Assembly: GCF_006912135.1 (NCBI RefSeq)
Contig: NZ_VIRS01000018.1
Span: 1-64,000 of the forward strand
Length of the DNA stretch: 64,000 nucleotides
Source: Cryptosporangium phraense
GTDB lineage: Bacteria; Actinomycetota; Actinomycetes; Mycobacteriales; Cryptosporangiaceae
Direction: 5' to 3'
Both the position numbers and the translations under genes were made by a program. The notes beneath the pieces are model-generated. The model was given only the letters and a program-made list of their open reading frames with translations, did no database searches and was not told the origin of the DNA. Positions within the stretch are counted from its first letter, which is position 1, and every line of letters starts with the position of its first letter. Positions 40,580 through 50,108 of this stretch are shown piece after piece.

Positions 40580-41569
40580 TCAGGGGGCCAGCGCGTGGAT
40601 GATGTCGGCCGCGGGGGCGTCCTGGGCGGAGGCGTGGCCGGTGCCGGCCCAGAGCGCCATCCGGTCGGTGTCACCGGCCTTCGCGGCGGCCGCCCGCAGC
40701 GGGCGGGTCAGGTTGTGGACCTGCGGGTACGCCTCGATCGCGTCGCTCTCGTGGGCCCGGATGAACTCGTTGACCAGCCCGCGGGCCCGGCGGCCGGTGA
40801 AGGCGCGGGTGATCGTCGTTTCTCCCTTGACCAGGGCGTCCTTGTGGGCCGGGGACGCGCCGGACTCGGGGCTTCTGAGCAGCGCGGTGCCGACCTGGGC
40901 GTACCAGGCGCCGGCCCGGAGGACGGCGTTCACGGCGTCCCGGTCGGCGAGGCCGCCGGCGGCCACCAGCGGGAGGTCGGTGACGGTCTTCACGGCGTCC
41001 AGGAGCTCCCGCAGCGGCACCGGTTCGGCGTCCGGCGTCCAGGACCCGCGGTGGGCTCCGGCCTCGGCGCCCTGCAGCAGCAGCGCGTCCGCTCCGGCGG
41101 CCGCGGCCGCGCGGGCCTCGTCGAGCGTGGTGACGGTCACCGCGACGGCCGAGCCGGCGTTCCGCAGCGCGGCGACCGCGCCGGCCGGGCACCCGAACGT
41201 CAGGCCGACGACCGGCAGCGGGTCGGTGAGCAGCAGCTCGAGCTTCCCGGCCCAGTCGTCGTCGTCCCAGCGCGGGGTGCCGAGTTCGACGCCGAGCTTT
41301 TCGGCGTCCGGGGCGAGCGTGGCCGCGTAGGCGTCGGTCCGGGCGTCGGTGTCCCGCCAGGGGACGAACAGGTTCACGCCGAACGGCCGGGACGTCCGGT
41401 CGCGGACCGCCGCGATCTGGTCCCGCAGCTGCCCGGCGCTGAGGTACCCGGCCGCGACGAACCCCAGCGCCCCGGCCCCGGCCACGGCCGCGACCAGGTC
41501 GGGAGTGGTGGCGCCGCCGGCCATCGGCGACTGGACGATCGGCAGGTCGAGCGGGGGCAGCGCAGGCAC
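40580..41569 (-). CDS. Nitronate monooxygenase (NPD family)
   Basis: A 329-residue FMN enzyme of the 2-nitropropane dioxygenase family, which oxidises alkyl nitronates such as propionate-3-nitronate. It starts LPIVQSPMAGGATTPDLVAA, has the FMN-site GADALLLQGAEAGAHRG with the catalytic-type His, and LVAAGGLADRDAVNAVLRAG for phosphate binding. The GTG at 41569 is 47 bp downstream of the MarR gene start region on the same strand. It may be co-transcribed with that MarR gene. Confidence 0.88.
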   Translation of the reverse strand: MPALPPLDLPIVQSPMAGGATTPDLVAAVAGAGALGFVAAGYLSAGQLRDQIAAVRDRTSRPFGVNLFVPWRDTDARTDAYAATLAPDAEKLGVELGTPRWDDDDWAGKLELLLTDPLPVVGLTFGCPAGAVAALRNAGSAVAVTVTTLDEARAAAAAGADALLLQGAEAGAHRGSWTPDAEPVPLRELLDAVKTVTDLPLVAAGGLADRDAVNAVLRAGAWYAQVGTALLRSPESGASPAHKDALVKGETTITRAFTGRRARGLVNEFIRAHESDAIEAYPQVHNLTRPLRAAAAKAGDTDRMALWAGTGHASAQDAPAADIIHALAP

Positions 41570-41616
41570 GTCCCCAAGCTTTCCACACCTGTGGATAGAA
41601 CCTGTGTACGAAGAAT

Positions 41617-42096
41617 TCAGCCTTCGGGGCGGCCGAGCGACGACGGGGTGGCGCAGTGGGCGTTGCCGCCGGTCATGTCGTCGCGGAGAAGCGCGAGTAG
41701 CCGGGTCAGCTCGGCCCGGTCACCGGCGGTGAGAACGCCGAACAGCTCGTCCTCGACCGCCCGCTGGGCGTCGCCGGCCTCGCGCAGTCGCTCGCGGCCG
41801 GCCTCGGTCAGCAGAACGACGTGCCGACGCCGATCGGCCGCGTCCCGCTGACGGCTGACCAGGCCGTCGGCCTCCAGCGGGTTGAGCTGGGTGACGAGCA
41901 TGCTCGCCGCGGTCTGGGTGCGGGCGGCCAGGTCGGTCTGCCCCAGCGGCCCATGGTCGTGGAGCAGCCCGAGGATGTGGAACTGCTGCGGGGTGAGCCC
42001 GTGAGCGATGTGCGCCTCGCGCAGACGGCGATTCGCCTCTCGTCCGAGAAGGGCGAACATCAGCCCCGGCCGGTCGCGCTGGATGAAGGACACCAC
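41617..42096 (-). CDS. MarR-family regulator
   Basis: A 159-residue winged-helix regulator: LTPQQFHILGLLHDHGPLGQ, then LAARTQTAASMLVTQLNPLE, and the wing DAADRRRHVVLLTEAGRE. It is divergent from the SDR gene with a 69-bp spacer holding an inverted repeat, and is followed on the same strand by the nitronate monooxygenase. It probably controls the SDR gene and its own transcript. GTG start at 42096. Confidence 0.9.
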   Translation of the reverse strand: MVSFIQRDRPGLMFALLGREANRRLREAHIAHGLTPQQFHILGLLHDHGPLGQTDLAARTQTAASMLVTQLNPLEADGLVSRQRDAADRRRHVVLLTEAGRERLREAGDAQRAVEDELFGVLTAGDRAELTRLLALLRDDMTGGNAHCATPSSLGRPEG

Positions 42097-42111
42097 TGCA
42101 CCTTACCGAGT

Positions 42112-42156
42112 TCAATCATGTAGGTTCATAAACGATTCTGGAACATGCATGGTTGA
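42112..42156. promoter_or_regulatory. Inverted repeat TCAATCATG ... CATGGTTGA, probable MarR operator
   Basis: TCAATCATG (42112-42120) and CATGGTTGA (42148-42156) are reverse complements at eight of nine positions. They flank an AT-rich core (TAGGTTCATAAACGATTC) that could hold promoters. The site lies in the divergent MarR/SDR spacer. Confidence 0.5.
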
Positions 42157-42165
42157 GGGAGCATC

Positions 42166-42924
42166 GTGAGTTTAGGACTCGAGGGAGCGCGGGCGGTCGT
42201 CACCGGCGGGACGCGGGGCATGGGCGCGGCCACCGTGCGGCGCCTGGTCGACGAGGGAGCGCGGGTGGTCGCGATCGCCCGGAACGCCGCTCCGGTGCCG
42301 GCCGGGGTGCACCTGGTGACCGCGGACCTGAGCACCGCCGACGGCGTCGAGGCGGCCGCGGCGGCGGCTCTCGATCACCTCGGCGGGCTCGACGTGCTGA
42401 TCGACAACGCCGGGCAGAACTCGCCGGTCCCGGCCGGCGTGCTCGCCGCCGACGACGAGGACTGGCGCGTCAACCTGGACACCAACCTGCTCTCGGTCGT
42501 CCGGCTCGACCGGATCCTGGTGCCGCACCTGGTGGCCCAGGGCTCCGGGGCGGTCGTTCACGTCTCGTCCGGTGCCGCGCGGTCGCCGCAGCCCAACGCG
42601 ATCCCCTACGCAGCGGCGAAGGCCGCGCTCAACGCGTACAGCACCGGCCTGGCCACGGCGGTCGGTCCGCACGGCGTCCGGGTGACGGGGGTGCTGCCCG
42701 GCATCGTCGAGAACACCGAGTCGTACGCCCGGGCGGCGGCGGACACCGGCCGCACGGTCGAGCAGATCCGCGCGGATCTGCTGGCCCGGCTCCCGGTTCC
42801 GCTCGGCCGGATCGGCACGCCCGAGGAGGCGGCCGAGGTCATCGTGTTCCAGGCTTCCCCGCGGGCGTCCTACCTGACCGGGATCTTGGTTCCGCTCGAC
42901 GGCGGGCTGCTGGCGTCCCGGTAG
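42166..42924 (+). CDS. Short-chain dehydrogenase/reductase
   Basis: A 252-residue SDR. The cofactor motif is TGGTRGMG near residues 13-20, followed by LIDNAGQNS, the catalytic Ser in VHVSSGAARS, and Y-x3-K in YAAAKAALN. It ends YLTGILVPLDGGLLASR, the usual classical-SDR C-terminus. The arginine after strand 2 (VVAIARNAA) suggests NADPH. The start is GTG 42166. It is divergent from a MarR gene, its likely regulator. Confidence 0.92.
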   Translation: MSLGLEGARAVVTGGTRGMGAATVRRLVDEGARVVAIARNAAPVPAGVHLVTADLSTADGVEAAAAAALDHLGGLDVLIDNAGQNSPVPAGVLAADDEDWRVNLDTNLLSVVRLDRILVPHLVAQGSGAVVHVSSGAARSPQPNAIPYAAAKAALNAYSTGLATAVGPHGVRVTGVLPGIVENTESYARAAADTGRTVEQIRADLLARLPVPLGRIGTPEEAAEVIVFQASPRASYLTGILVPLDGGLLASR

Positions 42925-42927
42925 CGG

Positions 42928-43434
42928 TCAGGGCCAGCGGTAGATCCGGGCCCGGGGCGGCCAGGGGCGGGCCGCGCACGGCTCCGCTTCGGCGAACGCG
43001 ACCCACGACTCGGTGCGCTCGTCACCGACGACGTCGGCCAGGCCGGCCCACTCCCGGGCGTCGACGTAGGGCCGGCAGTCGTCGCAGGCGTACCAGTCGC
43101 CGGCCGGAACCGAGGCGGCCGGGCCGGCGCGGTAGGCCCAGCGGGGCACCGCGGTCTCGCAGAAGTCACAGATCAGCCCGGCGCCGGCGGCCGCCGGCGC
43201 CGCGAGCTGCGCCATCCAGGCGTCGACCGACGCCTCGAGCTCCAGGCCGTCCACCCACCGACGCACGAGCGCCGCGACCTCGTCCAACTGGGCCGTGGTG
43301 TCGATCTGCCCGTTCACCGCGAACCAGAGCACGATCGGGCCGCCCGTCGGGTGATCGAGGTCGCAGCCGGCGCAGAGCACCGCGCTCTCCACCGCCAGCA
43401 ACCCCGGCCCGCCGCAGCGGGTACAGCCGGTCAC
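42928..43434 (-). CDS. Zinc-ribbon protein (DUF6300-like) coupled to dnaE
   Basis: A 168-residue protein with two zinc-ribbon-like halves: [21 protein letters not shown] at the N-terminus, split by [19 protein letters not shown], and [13 protein letters not shown] with [13 protein letters not shown] in the C-terminal half. Each half has two CxxC pairs. The first half resembles DUF6300 from memory. The GTG overlaps the TGA of dnaE (GTGA at 43431-43434), so it is translated with the replicative polymerase. Function unknown. Confidence 0.78.
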   Translation of the reverse strand: MTGCTRCGGPGLLAVESAVLCAGCDLDHPTGGPIVLWFAVNGQIDTTAQLDEVAALVRRWVDGLELEASVDAWMAQLAAPAAAGAGLICDFCETAVPRWAYRAGPAASVPAGDWYACDDCRPYVDAREWAGLADVVGDERTESWVAFAEAEPCAARPWPPRARIYRWP

Positions 43435-46400
43435 TCGATCGCCGACGGTCCCAGCAGGGCCTTCAGGTCGGCCATCAGCGCCGGGGTCGGCGTGACCCGG
43501 ACGTTGTCGCCGAGCTTCCAGCGGGTCGCCCGCGCCTTGTGCTGCAGCTTCAAATGCACCTCGGTCGTCCCGGGGTGGATCGAGAGCGTCTCCCGCAGCG
43601 ACGCGACCAGCTGGTCGTTCACCCGGTTGGCGGTGACCACGATGATGACCGGCTTCTCCGAGTCGGCCTCGCCGAGATCGAGCAGCGCGAGGTCTTGAGC
43701 CAGCAGCTGAGGCTGGTCTTCCCGCTTGTCGAGCCGGCCCTTGACCAGTACGACCGCGTCTTCCACCAGGTGCTGGCCGACCAGCTCGTACGTGGCCGGG
43801 AAGAACCGGACCTCGACACCGCCCTCGAGGTCTTCGATGCGGGCGCTGGCCCAGAGCTTGCCCTGCTTGGTGACCCGCTTCTGCAGCCCGGAGAGCAGAC
43901 CGCCGACCGCGACCTGCCGGCCGTCGGGGTAGTCGTCGCCGGTCAGGGCCGAGATCGGGCAGTCGACCTTCGCGGCCAGCAGGTGCTCGACGCCGGAGAG
44001 CGGGTGGTCGGACACGTACAGGCCGAGCATCTCCCGCTCGGTGGCCAGCTTCTCGTTCTTCGGCCACTCGTCGGTGCCGATCGGCGGGGTGAACGCCGTG
44101 CCCAGATCCTCGCCGCCGGACTCCCCGAAGGCCGCCCCGAACAGGTCGAACTGACCGACCGCCTCACTCTTCTTGATCTCGGCGAACGACTCGACCGCGG
44201 CCTCGTGCACCGCGAGCAGACCCTTGCGGGTGTGCAGCAGCGAGTCGAACGCGCCGGCCTTGATCAGCGCGTCGACGACCTTCTTGTTGCAGACGATCGC
44301 CGGGGTCTTCTTCAGGAAGTCGTAGAAGTCCTTGTACGCGCCCTTCTCGGCCCGGGCGGCGATGATCGCCTCGACCGCGTTGGCGCCGACGTTACGCACA
44401 CCGGCCAGGCCGAAGCGGATGTCGGTACCGCGCGGGGTGAAGTTCGCGTCGGACTCGTTGACGTCGGGCGGGAAGACCTTGATGCCCATCTTGCGGCACT
44501 CGTTGAGGTACACCGCCATCTTGTCTTTGTCGTCCCGGACGGACGTCAGGAGCGCGGACATGTACGCGGCCGGGTAGTTGGCCTTGAGGTAGCCGGTCCA
44601 GTACGAGACCAGCCCGTACCCGGCGGTGTGGGCCTTGTTGAACGCGTAGTCGGAGAACGGGACCAGGACGTCCCAGAGTGCCTTGATCGCCTGGGCGGAG
44701 TAGCCGTTGGCCGCCATGCCCTCGGAGAACGGCTTGAACTCCTTGTCGAGGATCTCCTTCTTCTTCTTGCCCATCGCCCGGCGGAGCAGGTCGGCGGCGC
44801 CCAGCGTGTAGCCGGCGACCTTCTGCGCGATCGCCATGACCTGCTCCTGGTACACGATCAGGCCGTGCGTCGTGTCCAGGATCTCCTTGAGCGGCTCGGC
44901 CAGCTCCGGGTGGATCGGCGTCTTCTCCTGCTGCCCGGTCTTGCGCAGCGCGTAGTTCGTGTGCGAGTTCGCGCCCATCGGGCCCGGCCGGTACAGCGCG
45001 AGCACCGCGGAGATGTCTTCGAAGTTGTCCGGGCGCATCAGCCGCAGCAGCGAGCGCATCGGACCGCCGTCGAGCTGGAAGACGCCGAGCGTGTCGCCCC
45101 GCGCGAGCAGCTCGTACGTCGGGCCGTCGTCGAGCGGGAGCTTGAGCAGGTCGATGTCGGGGCCGCCGTCGGCCACGATCGCCTTCAGGCAGTCGTCCAG
45201 CACCGTGAGGTTGCGCAGGCCGAGGAAGTCCATCTTCAGCAGGCCGAGCGTCTCGCAGGTCGGGTAGTCGAACTGCGTGATGATCGCGCCGTCGGAGGCC
45301 CTCATCCAGACCGGGATGTGGTCGGTCAGCGTCTCCGACGACATGATGACGCCGGCCGCGTGCACGCCGGCCTGGCGGATCAGGCCCTCGAGGCCCCGCG
45401 CGGTGTCGATGACCTTCTTGACGTCCGGGTCGCTCTCGTAGAGGCCCCGGATCTCGCCGGCCTCGTTGTACCGCTTGTGGCTCGGGTCGAAGATGCCGGA
45501 GAGCGGGATGTCCTTACCCATCACCGCCGGGGGCATCGCCTTGGTGATCCGGTCGCCGACCGCGTACGGGTAGCCGAGGACGCGAGCCGAGTCCTTGATC
45601 GCCGCCTTGGCCTTGATCGTGCCGTACGTGACGATCTGGGCAACCTTGTCGGCGCCCCACTTCTCGGTCACGTACCGGATGACGTCACCGCGCCGACGCT
45701 CGTCGAAGTCGATGTCGATGTCGGGCATCGAGACGCGGTCGGGGTTGAGGAACCGCTCGAAGATCAGGCCGTGCGGGAGCGGGTCGAGGTCGGTGATGCC
45801 CATCGCGAACGCGACCATCGAGCCGGCCGCGGACCCACGGCCGGGGCCGACCCGGATGCCGTTGGCCTTCGACCAGTTGATGAAGTCGGCCACGACCAGG
45901 AAGTAGGACGGGAAGCCCATCTGCAGGATGATGCCGATCTCGTACTCGGCCTGCTTCTTGTGCTCCTCGTCGTAGCCCTCCGGGAAGCGGCGCTTCATGC
46001 CCTCCCAGACCTCGTGCCGGAACCAGCTCTCCTCGGTCTCGCCCTCGGGCGTCGGGAACACCGGCATGAGGTTCTTCTTGGTGAACATGCCGGTCGTGTC
46101 GACCTTCTCGGCGATCGCCAGCGTGTTCGCGCACCCGGCCTGCCAGGCCTCGGACGAGTCGATGCCGTACATCTCGGCGGCCGACTTCAGGTAGTAGCCG
46201 GTGCCGTCGAACTGGAACGTCGGCGCGGCCAGCGTCGAGCCGGTCTGGACGCACAGCAGGGCGGCGTGCGACGTCGCCTCGGCCTCGTGGGTGTAGTGCG
46301 AGTCGTTCGTGACGACCGGCGGGATGCCGAGCTTCTTGCCGATGTCGAGCAGACCGTCGCGGACCTGGCGCTCGATGCGCAGCCCGTGGTCCATCAGCTC

Positions 46401-46973
46401 GAGGTAGAAGTGCTCCTTGCCGAAGATGTCCTGGTACTTCGCGGCGGCCGCGAGCGCCTCGTCGAAGTGGCCCAGCCGGAGCCGGGTCTGCACCTCACCG
46501 GACGGGCAGCCGGTCGTGGCCATGATGCCGTTGGAGTGCTGGGCCAGCGTCTCGGCGTCCATCCGGGGCCATTTGACGAAGTAGCCCTCGGTGTACGCGC
46601 GGGACGAGAGCTGGAGCAGGTTGTGCAGCCCGTCGTTGTTGCGGGCCCACATCGTCATGTGGGTGTACGAGCCCGACCCGGAGACGTCGTCGCCCTTCTG
46701 GTCGGGGCGGCCCCACTGGATGCGTTTCTTGTCGTATCGGCTGGCCGGGGCAATGTAGGCCTCGGTGCCGATGATCGGCGTGACCCCGGCCGCGGTGGCC
46801 TGCGTGTAGAAGTCGTAGGCGCCGTAGGTGTTGCCGTGGTCGGTCATCGCGATCGCGGGCATCTCGAGGCGCTGGGCCTCGGCGAACATCTGCTTGAGGC
46901 GCGCCGCTCCGTCCAGCATTGAGTACTCGGTGTGAACGTGCAGGTGGACGAATCCATCGGCGGCGCGGGGCAT
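43431..46973 (-). CDS. dnaE: DNA polymerase III alpha subunit
   Basis: A 1180-residue replicative DNA polymerase of the C family, full length for actinobacterial DnaE. The PHP domain opens [20 protein letters not shown]. The palm contains the catalytic acidic motif [16 protein letters not shown] and [15 protein letters not shown]. The finger and tandem HhH parts follow ([37 protein letters not shown]), then an OB fold near [18 protein letters not shown]. It polymerises the chromosome together with clamp and tau subunits. A zinc-ribbon gene overlaps the 3' end. Confidence 0.97.
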   Translation of the reverse strand: MPRAADGFVHLHVHTEYSMLDGAARLKQMFAEAQRLEMPAIAMTDHGNTYGAYDFYTQATAAGVTPIIGTEAYIAPASRYDKKRIQWGRPDQKGDDVSGSGSYTHMTMWARNNDGLHNLLQLSSRAYTEGYFVKWPRMDAETLAQHSNGIMATTGCPSGEVQTRLRLGHFDEALAAAAKYQDIFGKEHFYLELMDHGLRIERQVRDGLLDIGKKLGIPPVVTNDSHYTHEAEATSHAALLCVQTGSTLAAPTFQFDGTGYYLKSAAEMYGIDSSEAWQAGCANTLAIAEKVDTTGMFTKKNLMPVFPTPEGETEESWFRHEVWEGMKRRFPEGYDEEHKKQAEYEIGIILQMGFPSYFLVVADFINWSKANGIRVGPGRGSAAGSMVAFAMGITDLDPLPHGLIFERFLNPDRVSMPDIDIDFDERRRGDVIRYVTEKWGADKVAQIVTYGTIKAKAAIKDSARVLGYPYAVGDRITKAMPPAVMGKDIPLSGIFDPSHKRYNEAGEIRGLYESDPDVKKVIDTARGLEGLIRQAGVHAAGVIMSSETLTDHIPVWMRASDGAIITQFDYPTCETLGLLKMDFLGLRNLTVLDDCLKAIVADGGPDIDLLKLPLDDGPTYELLARGDTLGVFQLDGGPMRSLLRLMRPDNFEDISAVLALYRPGPMGANSHTNYALRKTGQQEKTPIHPELAEPLKEILDTTHGLIVYQEQVMAIAQKVAGYTLGAADLLRRAMGKKKKEILDKEFKPFSEGMAANGYSAQAIKALWDVLVPFSDYAFNKAHTAGYGLVSYWTGYLKANYPAAYMSALLTSVRDDKDKMAVYLNECRKMGIKVFPPDVNESDANFTPRGTDIRFGLAGVRNVGANAVEAIIAARAEKGAYKDFYDFLKKTPAIVCNKKVVDALIKAGAFDSLLHTRKGLLAVHEAAVESFAEIKKSEAVGQFDLFGAAFGESGGEDLGTAFTPPIGTDEWPKNEKLATEREMLGLYVSDHPLSGVEHLLAAKVDCPISALTGDDYPDGRQVAVGGLLSGLQKRVTKQGKLWASARIEDLEGGVEVRFFPATYELVGQHLVEDAVVLVKGRLDKREDQPQLLAQDLALLDLGEADSEKPVIIVVTANRVNDQLVASLRETLSIHPGTTEVHLKLQHKARATRWKLGDNVRVTPTPALMADLKALLGPSAIE

Positions 46974-47092
46974 CGGACGAGCGCCTCCTGGGGCGTGAGT
47001 GGCCGGGGAGCACCTGGCACATTACCCGTCCGCCGCACCGCTCGGAGCGAGCGACGGGCCGCTCCTACGGGTGGTGCAGTACCTTGGCTCAC

Positions 47093-48274
47093 ATGACGCA
47101 GCAGGGCGATTCCACGCCGCTGCTGGACGAGGCTCGTTCGCTGCGCACCGCGCTCGACGAGGTGGCCGCGAGGCGTCGCGAGGTCCTCGATCGGTACGAC
47201 GTCCTGAGCCTGGCCCTGATGCTGATCGGGGTGTCGGTCTTCGCCTCGGTGGCCGCGTTCTCGTTCTCGTCCGGGCAGACCGGGCGGGGGCAGGCGTTCC
47301 TCGTGCTGACGCTGCTGGCGGTGCCGTTCGTGCTGTTCGCGGCCTGGACGTCGGTGGGCCGGTTCCTGGTGCTCTCCCGGCGGGCCGCGCGGATGGAACA
47401 GCGCCTGGTGACGCTGCCGAGCCCGGTAGAAGAAGCGGTGACGACGATCGAGGCCGCGCTCCCCGCCTACGTGGTCCGCCGCGGCCTGGGCCAGGGCGGG
47501 TGCGGCGTCGTCTACCTGGCCGAGCACCGCCGGGCCGGGTGGAGCCGAGCGGTCAAACTTCTCACCGAAACGGCTCTGCCCGACTCGCAGGAACGGTTCC
47601 TGCGCGAGGCCCAGGTGATGGAGAGCCTCGACCACCCGCACATCGCCCGGGTCTACGAGTACGTCGAGAACTGCATCGTGATGGAGTACCTGCCCGGCGG
47701 CACCGCGGTGGCCCGGGCCGGCCAGGGCCCCGGCGTCGTCTGCGCGATCGGGCTCGGGGTCGCGTCCGCGCTGGCCGCCGCCCACCAGCGCAACGTCGTC
47801 CACCGCGACATCAAGCCCGGCAACCTGCTGTTCGCCGACGACGGCACGGTCAAGGTCACCGACTTCGGCATCGCGAAGCTGCTGGCCGCCGGGGCCACCG
47901 GGGAGCCGGCCAGCGTGCTGGCGCTCACGCCCGGCTACGCGGCTCCCGAGCAGCTCAACGCCGACGACATCACCGCGCGCACCGACCTCTACGGGCTGGC
48001 GGCGACGCTGTACCGCCTGCTCACCGGCAGTACCCCGCCGCTGCCCGGCCCCGACGGCGCGCCCCGGGCCGACCTCGCCGGCATCCCGCCCCGGATCGCG
48101 GCCGTGCTGGCCCGCTCGCTCGACGCGTACCCGGAACGGCGTCACGCCGACGCGCAAGCGTTCGCGCTCGATCTGGCTCGAGCGGCCGCCCGGGACATGC
48201 ACCCCGGCTGGCTCGACGCCTCCGGCGTCCCGTTCCGCGGCGACCCGGAGATCCGCGCCGCCGCTAGTCGATAG
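47093..48274 (+). CDS. Membrane-anchored Ser/Thr protein kinase
   Basis: A 393-residue Hanks-type kinase. A short N-terminal segment precedes two membrane helices (37-57 and 67-88). The kinase domain starts near 125: Gly-loop GLGQGGCGVVYLA (131-143), ATP Lys155 in RAVKLL, catalytic loop HRDIKPGN with Asp239, DFG at 257-259, and TPGYAAPEQL. The C-terminal tail is short, with no PASTA or extracellular sensor, so both termini are inside and sensing must be intramembrane or through partners. The start ATG lies 119 bp from dnaE on the opposite strand. Confidence 0.9.
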   Translation: MTQQGDSTPLLDEARSLRTALDEVAARRREVLDRYDVLSLALMLIGVSVFASVAAFSFSSGQTGRGQAFLVLTLLAVPFVLFAAWTSVGRFLVLSRRAARMEQRLVTLPSPVEEAVTTIEAALPAYVVRRGLGQGGCGVVYLAEHRRAGWSRAVKLLTETALPDSQERFLREAQVMESLDHPHIARVYEYVENCIVMEYLPGGTAVARAGQGPGVVCAIGLGVASALAAAHQRNVVHRDIKPGNLLFADDGTVKVTDFGIAKLLAAGATGEPASVLALTPGYAAPEQLNADDITARTDLYGLAATLYRLLTGSTPPLPGPDGAPRADLAGIPPRIAAVLARSLDAYPERRHADAQAFALDLARAAARDMHPGWLDASGVPFRGDPEIRAAASR

Positions 48275-49370
48275 TGGCCGCCACCCGCGCGGCCGCGTCC
48301 GCGTAGTCCGACGCCATCTCGTAGACGACGTCGCGGGTCGACTTCACCTCGTTCATCAGCCCGACGCCCTGCCCGACCCAGTACGTGGCCAGCTCCTGCG
48401 CCCCGGCGTCACCGGCCGCGGCCAGCGCGTCGACGTGGCGCAGGGCCGGCTCGCTGATCAGCGTCTGGAACGGCATCGGCAGCGGCTGGGGTGCGTCCGG
48501 CTGGGCCCAGGCGTCCGTCCAGGGCGAGCGCAGCTGACGCGACGGCTTCCCGGTGCGTCCCTTCGACCGGACGGTGTCCCGCGAGGTCGCCCGCAGCAGC
48601 TTCTCCCGGGTGTACGGGGCCGTCTCGGCCTCCGGCGTGGTCAGCCACACCGATCCGGTCCACACCCCGGCCGCCCCCAGCGCGATCGACGCGGCCATCT
48701 GCGCGCCGGTCACGATGCCCCCGGCGGCCAGCACCGGCACCGGTGCCACCGCGGCGACCACCTCGGGGATCAGCACCATCGTCGTCACCTCGCCGCAGTG
48801 CCCGCCGGCCTCGGTGCCCTGCGCGACGATGATGTCGACCCCGGCCTCGACCTGCCGGATCGCGTGCTCCCGGGCACCGACCAGCGCGGCCACCGGCACC
48901 CCGGCCGCGTGCCCGCGCTCGAGCATCACCGCCGGTGGGACGCCGAGCGCGTTGGCGATCAGCTTGATCGGGTGGCTGAACGCGACGTCGAGCAGGTCGT
49001 CGGGCGAGGGGACGCTCCACGCGTCGGCCGACCGCCCGGCGGGCGGCACCCCGTGGGCAGCGAGAATCTCGTCGACGTACGCCCGGTGTTCCTCGGGCAC
49101 CGCGGCCAGCAGGTCGGAGGCGTCCGCGTGCGCACCCGGCTGCATCGCCGAGACCCGCTCGGGAACGATGATGTCGACGCCGTAGGGCCGCCCGCCGACG
49201 TGCGCGTCGATCCAGGCGAGCTCGGCCTCGAGCTGCTCGGGCGTGAACATCGAGCCGCCGAGCACCCCGAACCCGCCGGCCAGGCTCACCTCGGCGACGA
49301 CGTCACGGCAGTGGCTGAACGCGAGTAACGGCAGGTCGACGCCGAGCAGGTCGCAGATCGCGGTCTTCAT
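48264..49370 (-). CDS. Nitronate monooxygenase-like protein
   Basis: A 368-residue FMN-binding NPD-family protein: ICDLLGVDLPLLAFSHCRDV at the start, IIVAQGTEAGGHCGEVTTMV with the catalytic His, and VLAAGGIVTGAQMAASIALG for phosphate binding. Longer actinobacterial members of this kind often occur with acyl-CoA and steroid degradation genes. Here it is divergent from a TetR-thiolase operon (48 bp spacer with a palindrome), supporting a lipid or side-chain catabolic role. The 3' end overlaps the kinase gene by 11 bp. Confidence 0.88.
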   Translation of the reverse strand: MKTAICDLLGVDLPLLAFSHCRDVVAEVSLAGGFGVLGGSMFTPEQLEAELAWIDAHVGGRPYGVDIIVPERVSAMQPGAHADASDLLAAVPEEHRAYVDEILAAHGVPPAGRSADAWSVPSPDDLLDVAFSHPIKLIANALGVPPAVMLERGHAAGVPVAALVGAREHAIRQVEAGVDIIVAQGTEAGGHCGEVTTMVLIPEVVAAVAPVPVLAAGGIVTGAQMAASIALGAAGVWTGSVWLTTPEAETAPYTREKLLRATSRDTVRSKGRTGKPSRQLRSPWTDAWAQPDAPQPLPMPFQTLISEPALRHVDALAAAGDAGAQELATYWVGQGVGLMNEVKSTRDVVYEMASDYADAAARVAATID

Positions 49371-49381
49371 GTCGGCAATCG

Positions 49382-49397
49382 TGAACGCCCACGTTCA
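49382..49397. promoter_or_regulatory. Palindrome TGAACG-CCCA-CGTTCA, probable TetR operator
   Basis: A perfect 6-4-6 inverted repeat lies in the 48-bp spacer between the nitronate monooxygenase and TetR genes. Related half-sites (GTGAA and TTCAC) recur just downstream near 49411-49416. TGTAAAGT after the palindrome could be a -10 element for the TetR-thiolase direction. Confidence 0.6.
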
Positions 49398-49418
49398 TGT
49401 TGTAAAGTGCCCTTCACG

Positions 49419-50108
49419 ATGGCCAGAGTGTATGGGGGAATGAGCTCCGAGCAGCGGGTCGCCCGCCGCCGCGAGCAGTTCCTCGACGCCGCCGTCGAGG
49501 TGTTCGGCACGGTGGGCTGGGCCGGTTCCACGGTCGCCGACCTGTGCCGGGCCGCGAAGCTCTCCCCGCGCTTCTTCTACGACGAGTTCCCCAGCCGCGA
49601 AGAGCTGTTCCTCGCCACCACCGACCGCATCGCCGCCCAGGTCGAACAGGTGGTGCGCGACGCGCTCGCCACCGGCGGGGGTGACGTCCGGGCCCAGGCC
49701 CGGCACGTCTTGAGCGCCCTGGCCGACTACTTCATCGACGATCCGCGCACGGTCCGGGTCGCGTTGATGGAGTCGCTGGCCACCCCGGAGTTCCGCGAGC
49801 AGCGCCGGGTGCTGCTGGCCTCGTTCGTCGAGCTCACGGCCCATCTCATGTGCCCCGGGGGAGCCGATCGGCGCAGCCGGCTCTCGGCCGGTCTGATCGT
49901 CGGCGGAGTCGCCGAGGTGCTGATCGCCGGCGCCACCGCCAACGAGAGCCGGTCCCGGCAGGACGACCTGGGATCGCTGGTCGTGCACCGCAGCGGGGCC
50001 GACGAACTCGTCGAGCACCTCACCGAACTGTTCACCGCCGTAGCGAGGAACTTCCCAGCCGCTACGCCCCCCACCCAGCCACCCGGAACCGGAATGAATG
50101 CTCTATGA
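49419..50108 (+). CDS. TetR-family regulator
   Basis: A 229-residue repressor: HTH at about 12-58 (RREQFLDAAVEVFGTVGWAG, VADLCRAAKLSPRFFYDEF) and a helical ligand domain (LSALADYFIDDPRTVRVALM, AGLIVGGVAEVLIAG). Starts at GTG 49407, ATG 49419 or ATG 49440 are possible; 49419 is chosen as a compromise because no ribosome site is decisive. It ends with ATGA over the thiolase start and faces the nitronate monooxygenase, so it probably controls both. Confidence 0.88.
   Translation: MARVYGGMSSEQRVARRREQFLDAAVEVFGTVGWAGSTVADLCRAAKLSPRFFYDEFPSREELFLATTDRIAAQVEQVVRDALATGGGDVRAQARHVLSALADYFIDDPRTVRVALMESLATPEFREQRRVLLASFVELTAHLMCPGGADRRSRLSAGLIVGGVAEVLIAGATANESRSRQDDLGSLVVHRSGADELVEHLTELFTAVARNFPAATPPTQPPGTGMNAL

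Noticed and set aside
42153-46922. A 1589-residue open frame on the plus strand
   Set aside because: Most of it is antisense to dnaE and starts in the SDR gene in another frame; composition is Arg/Val/Glu-rich mirror sequence with no domain. High GC keeps such shadow frames open.
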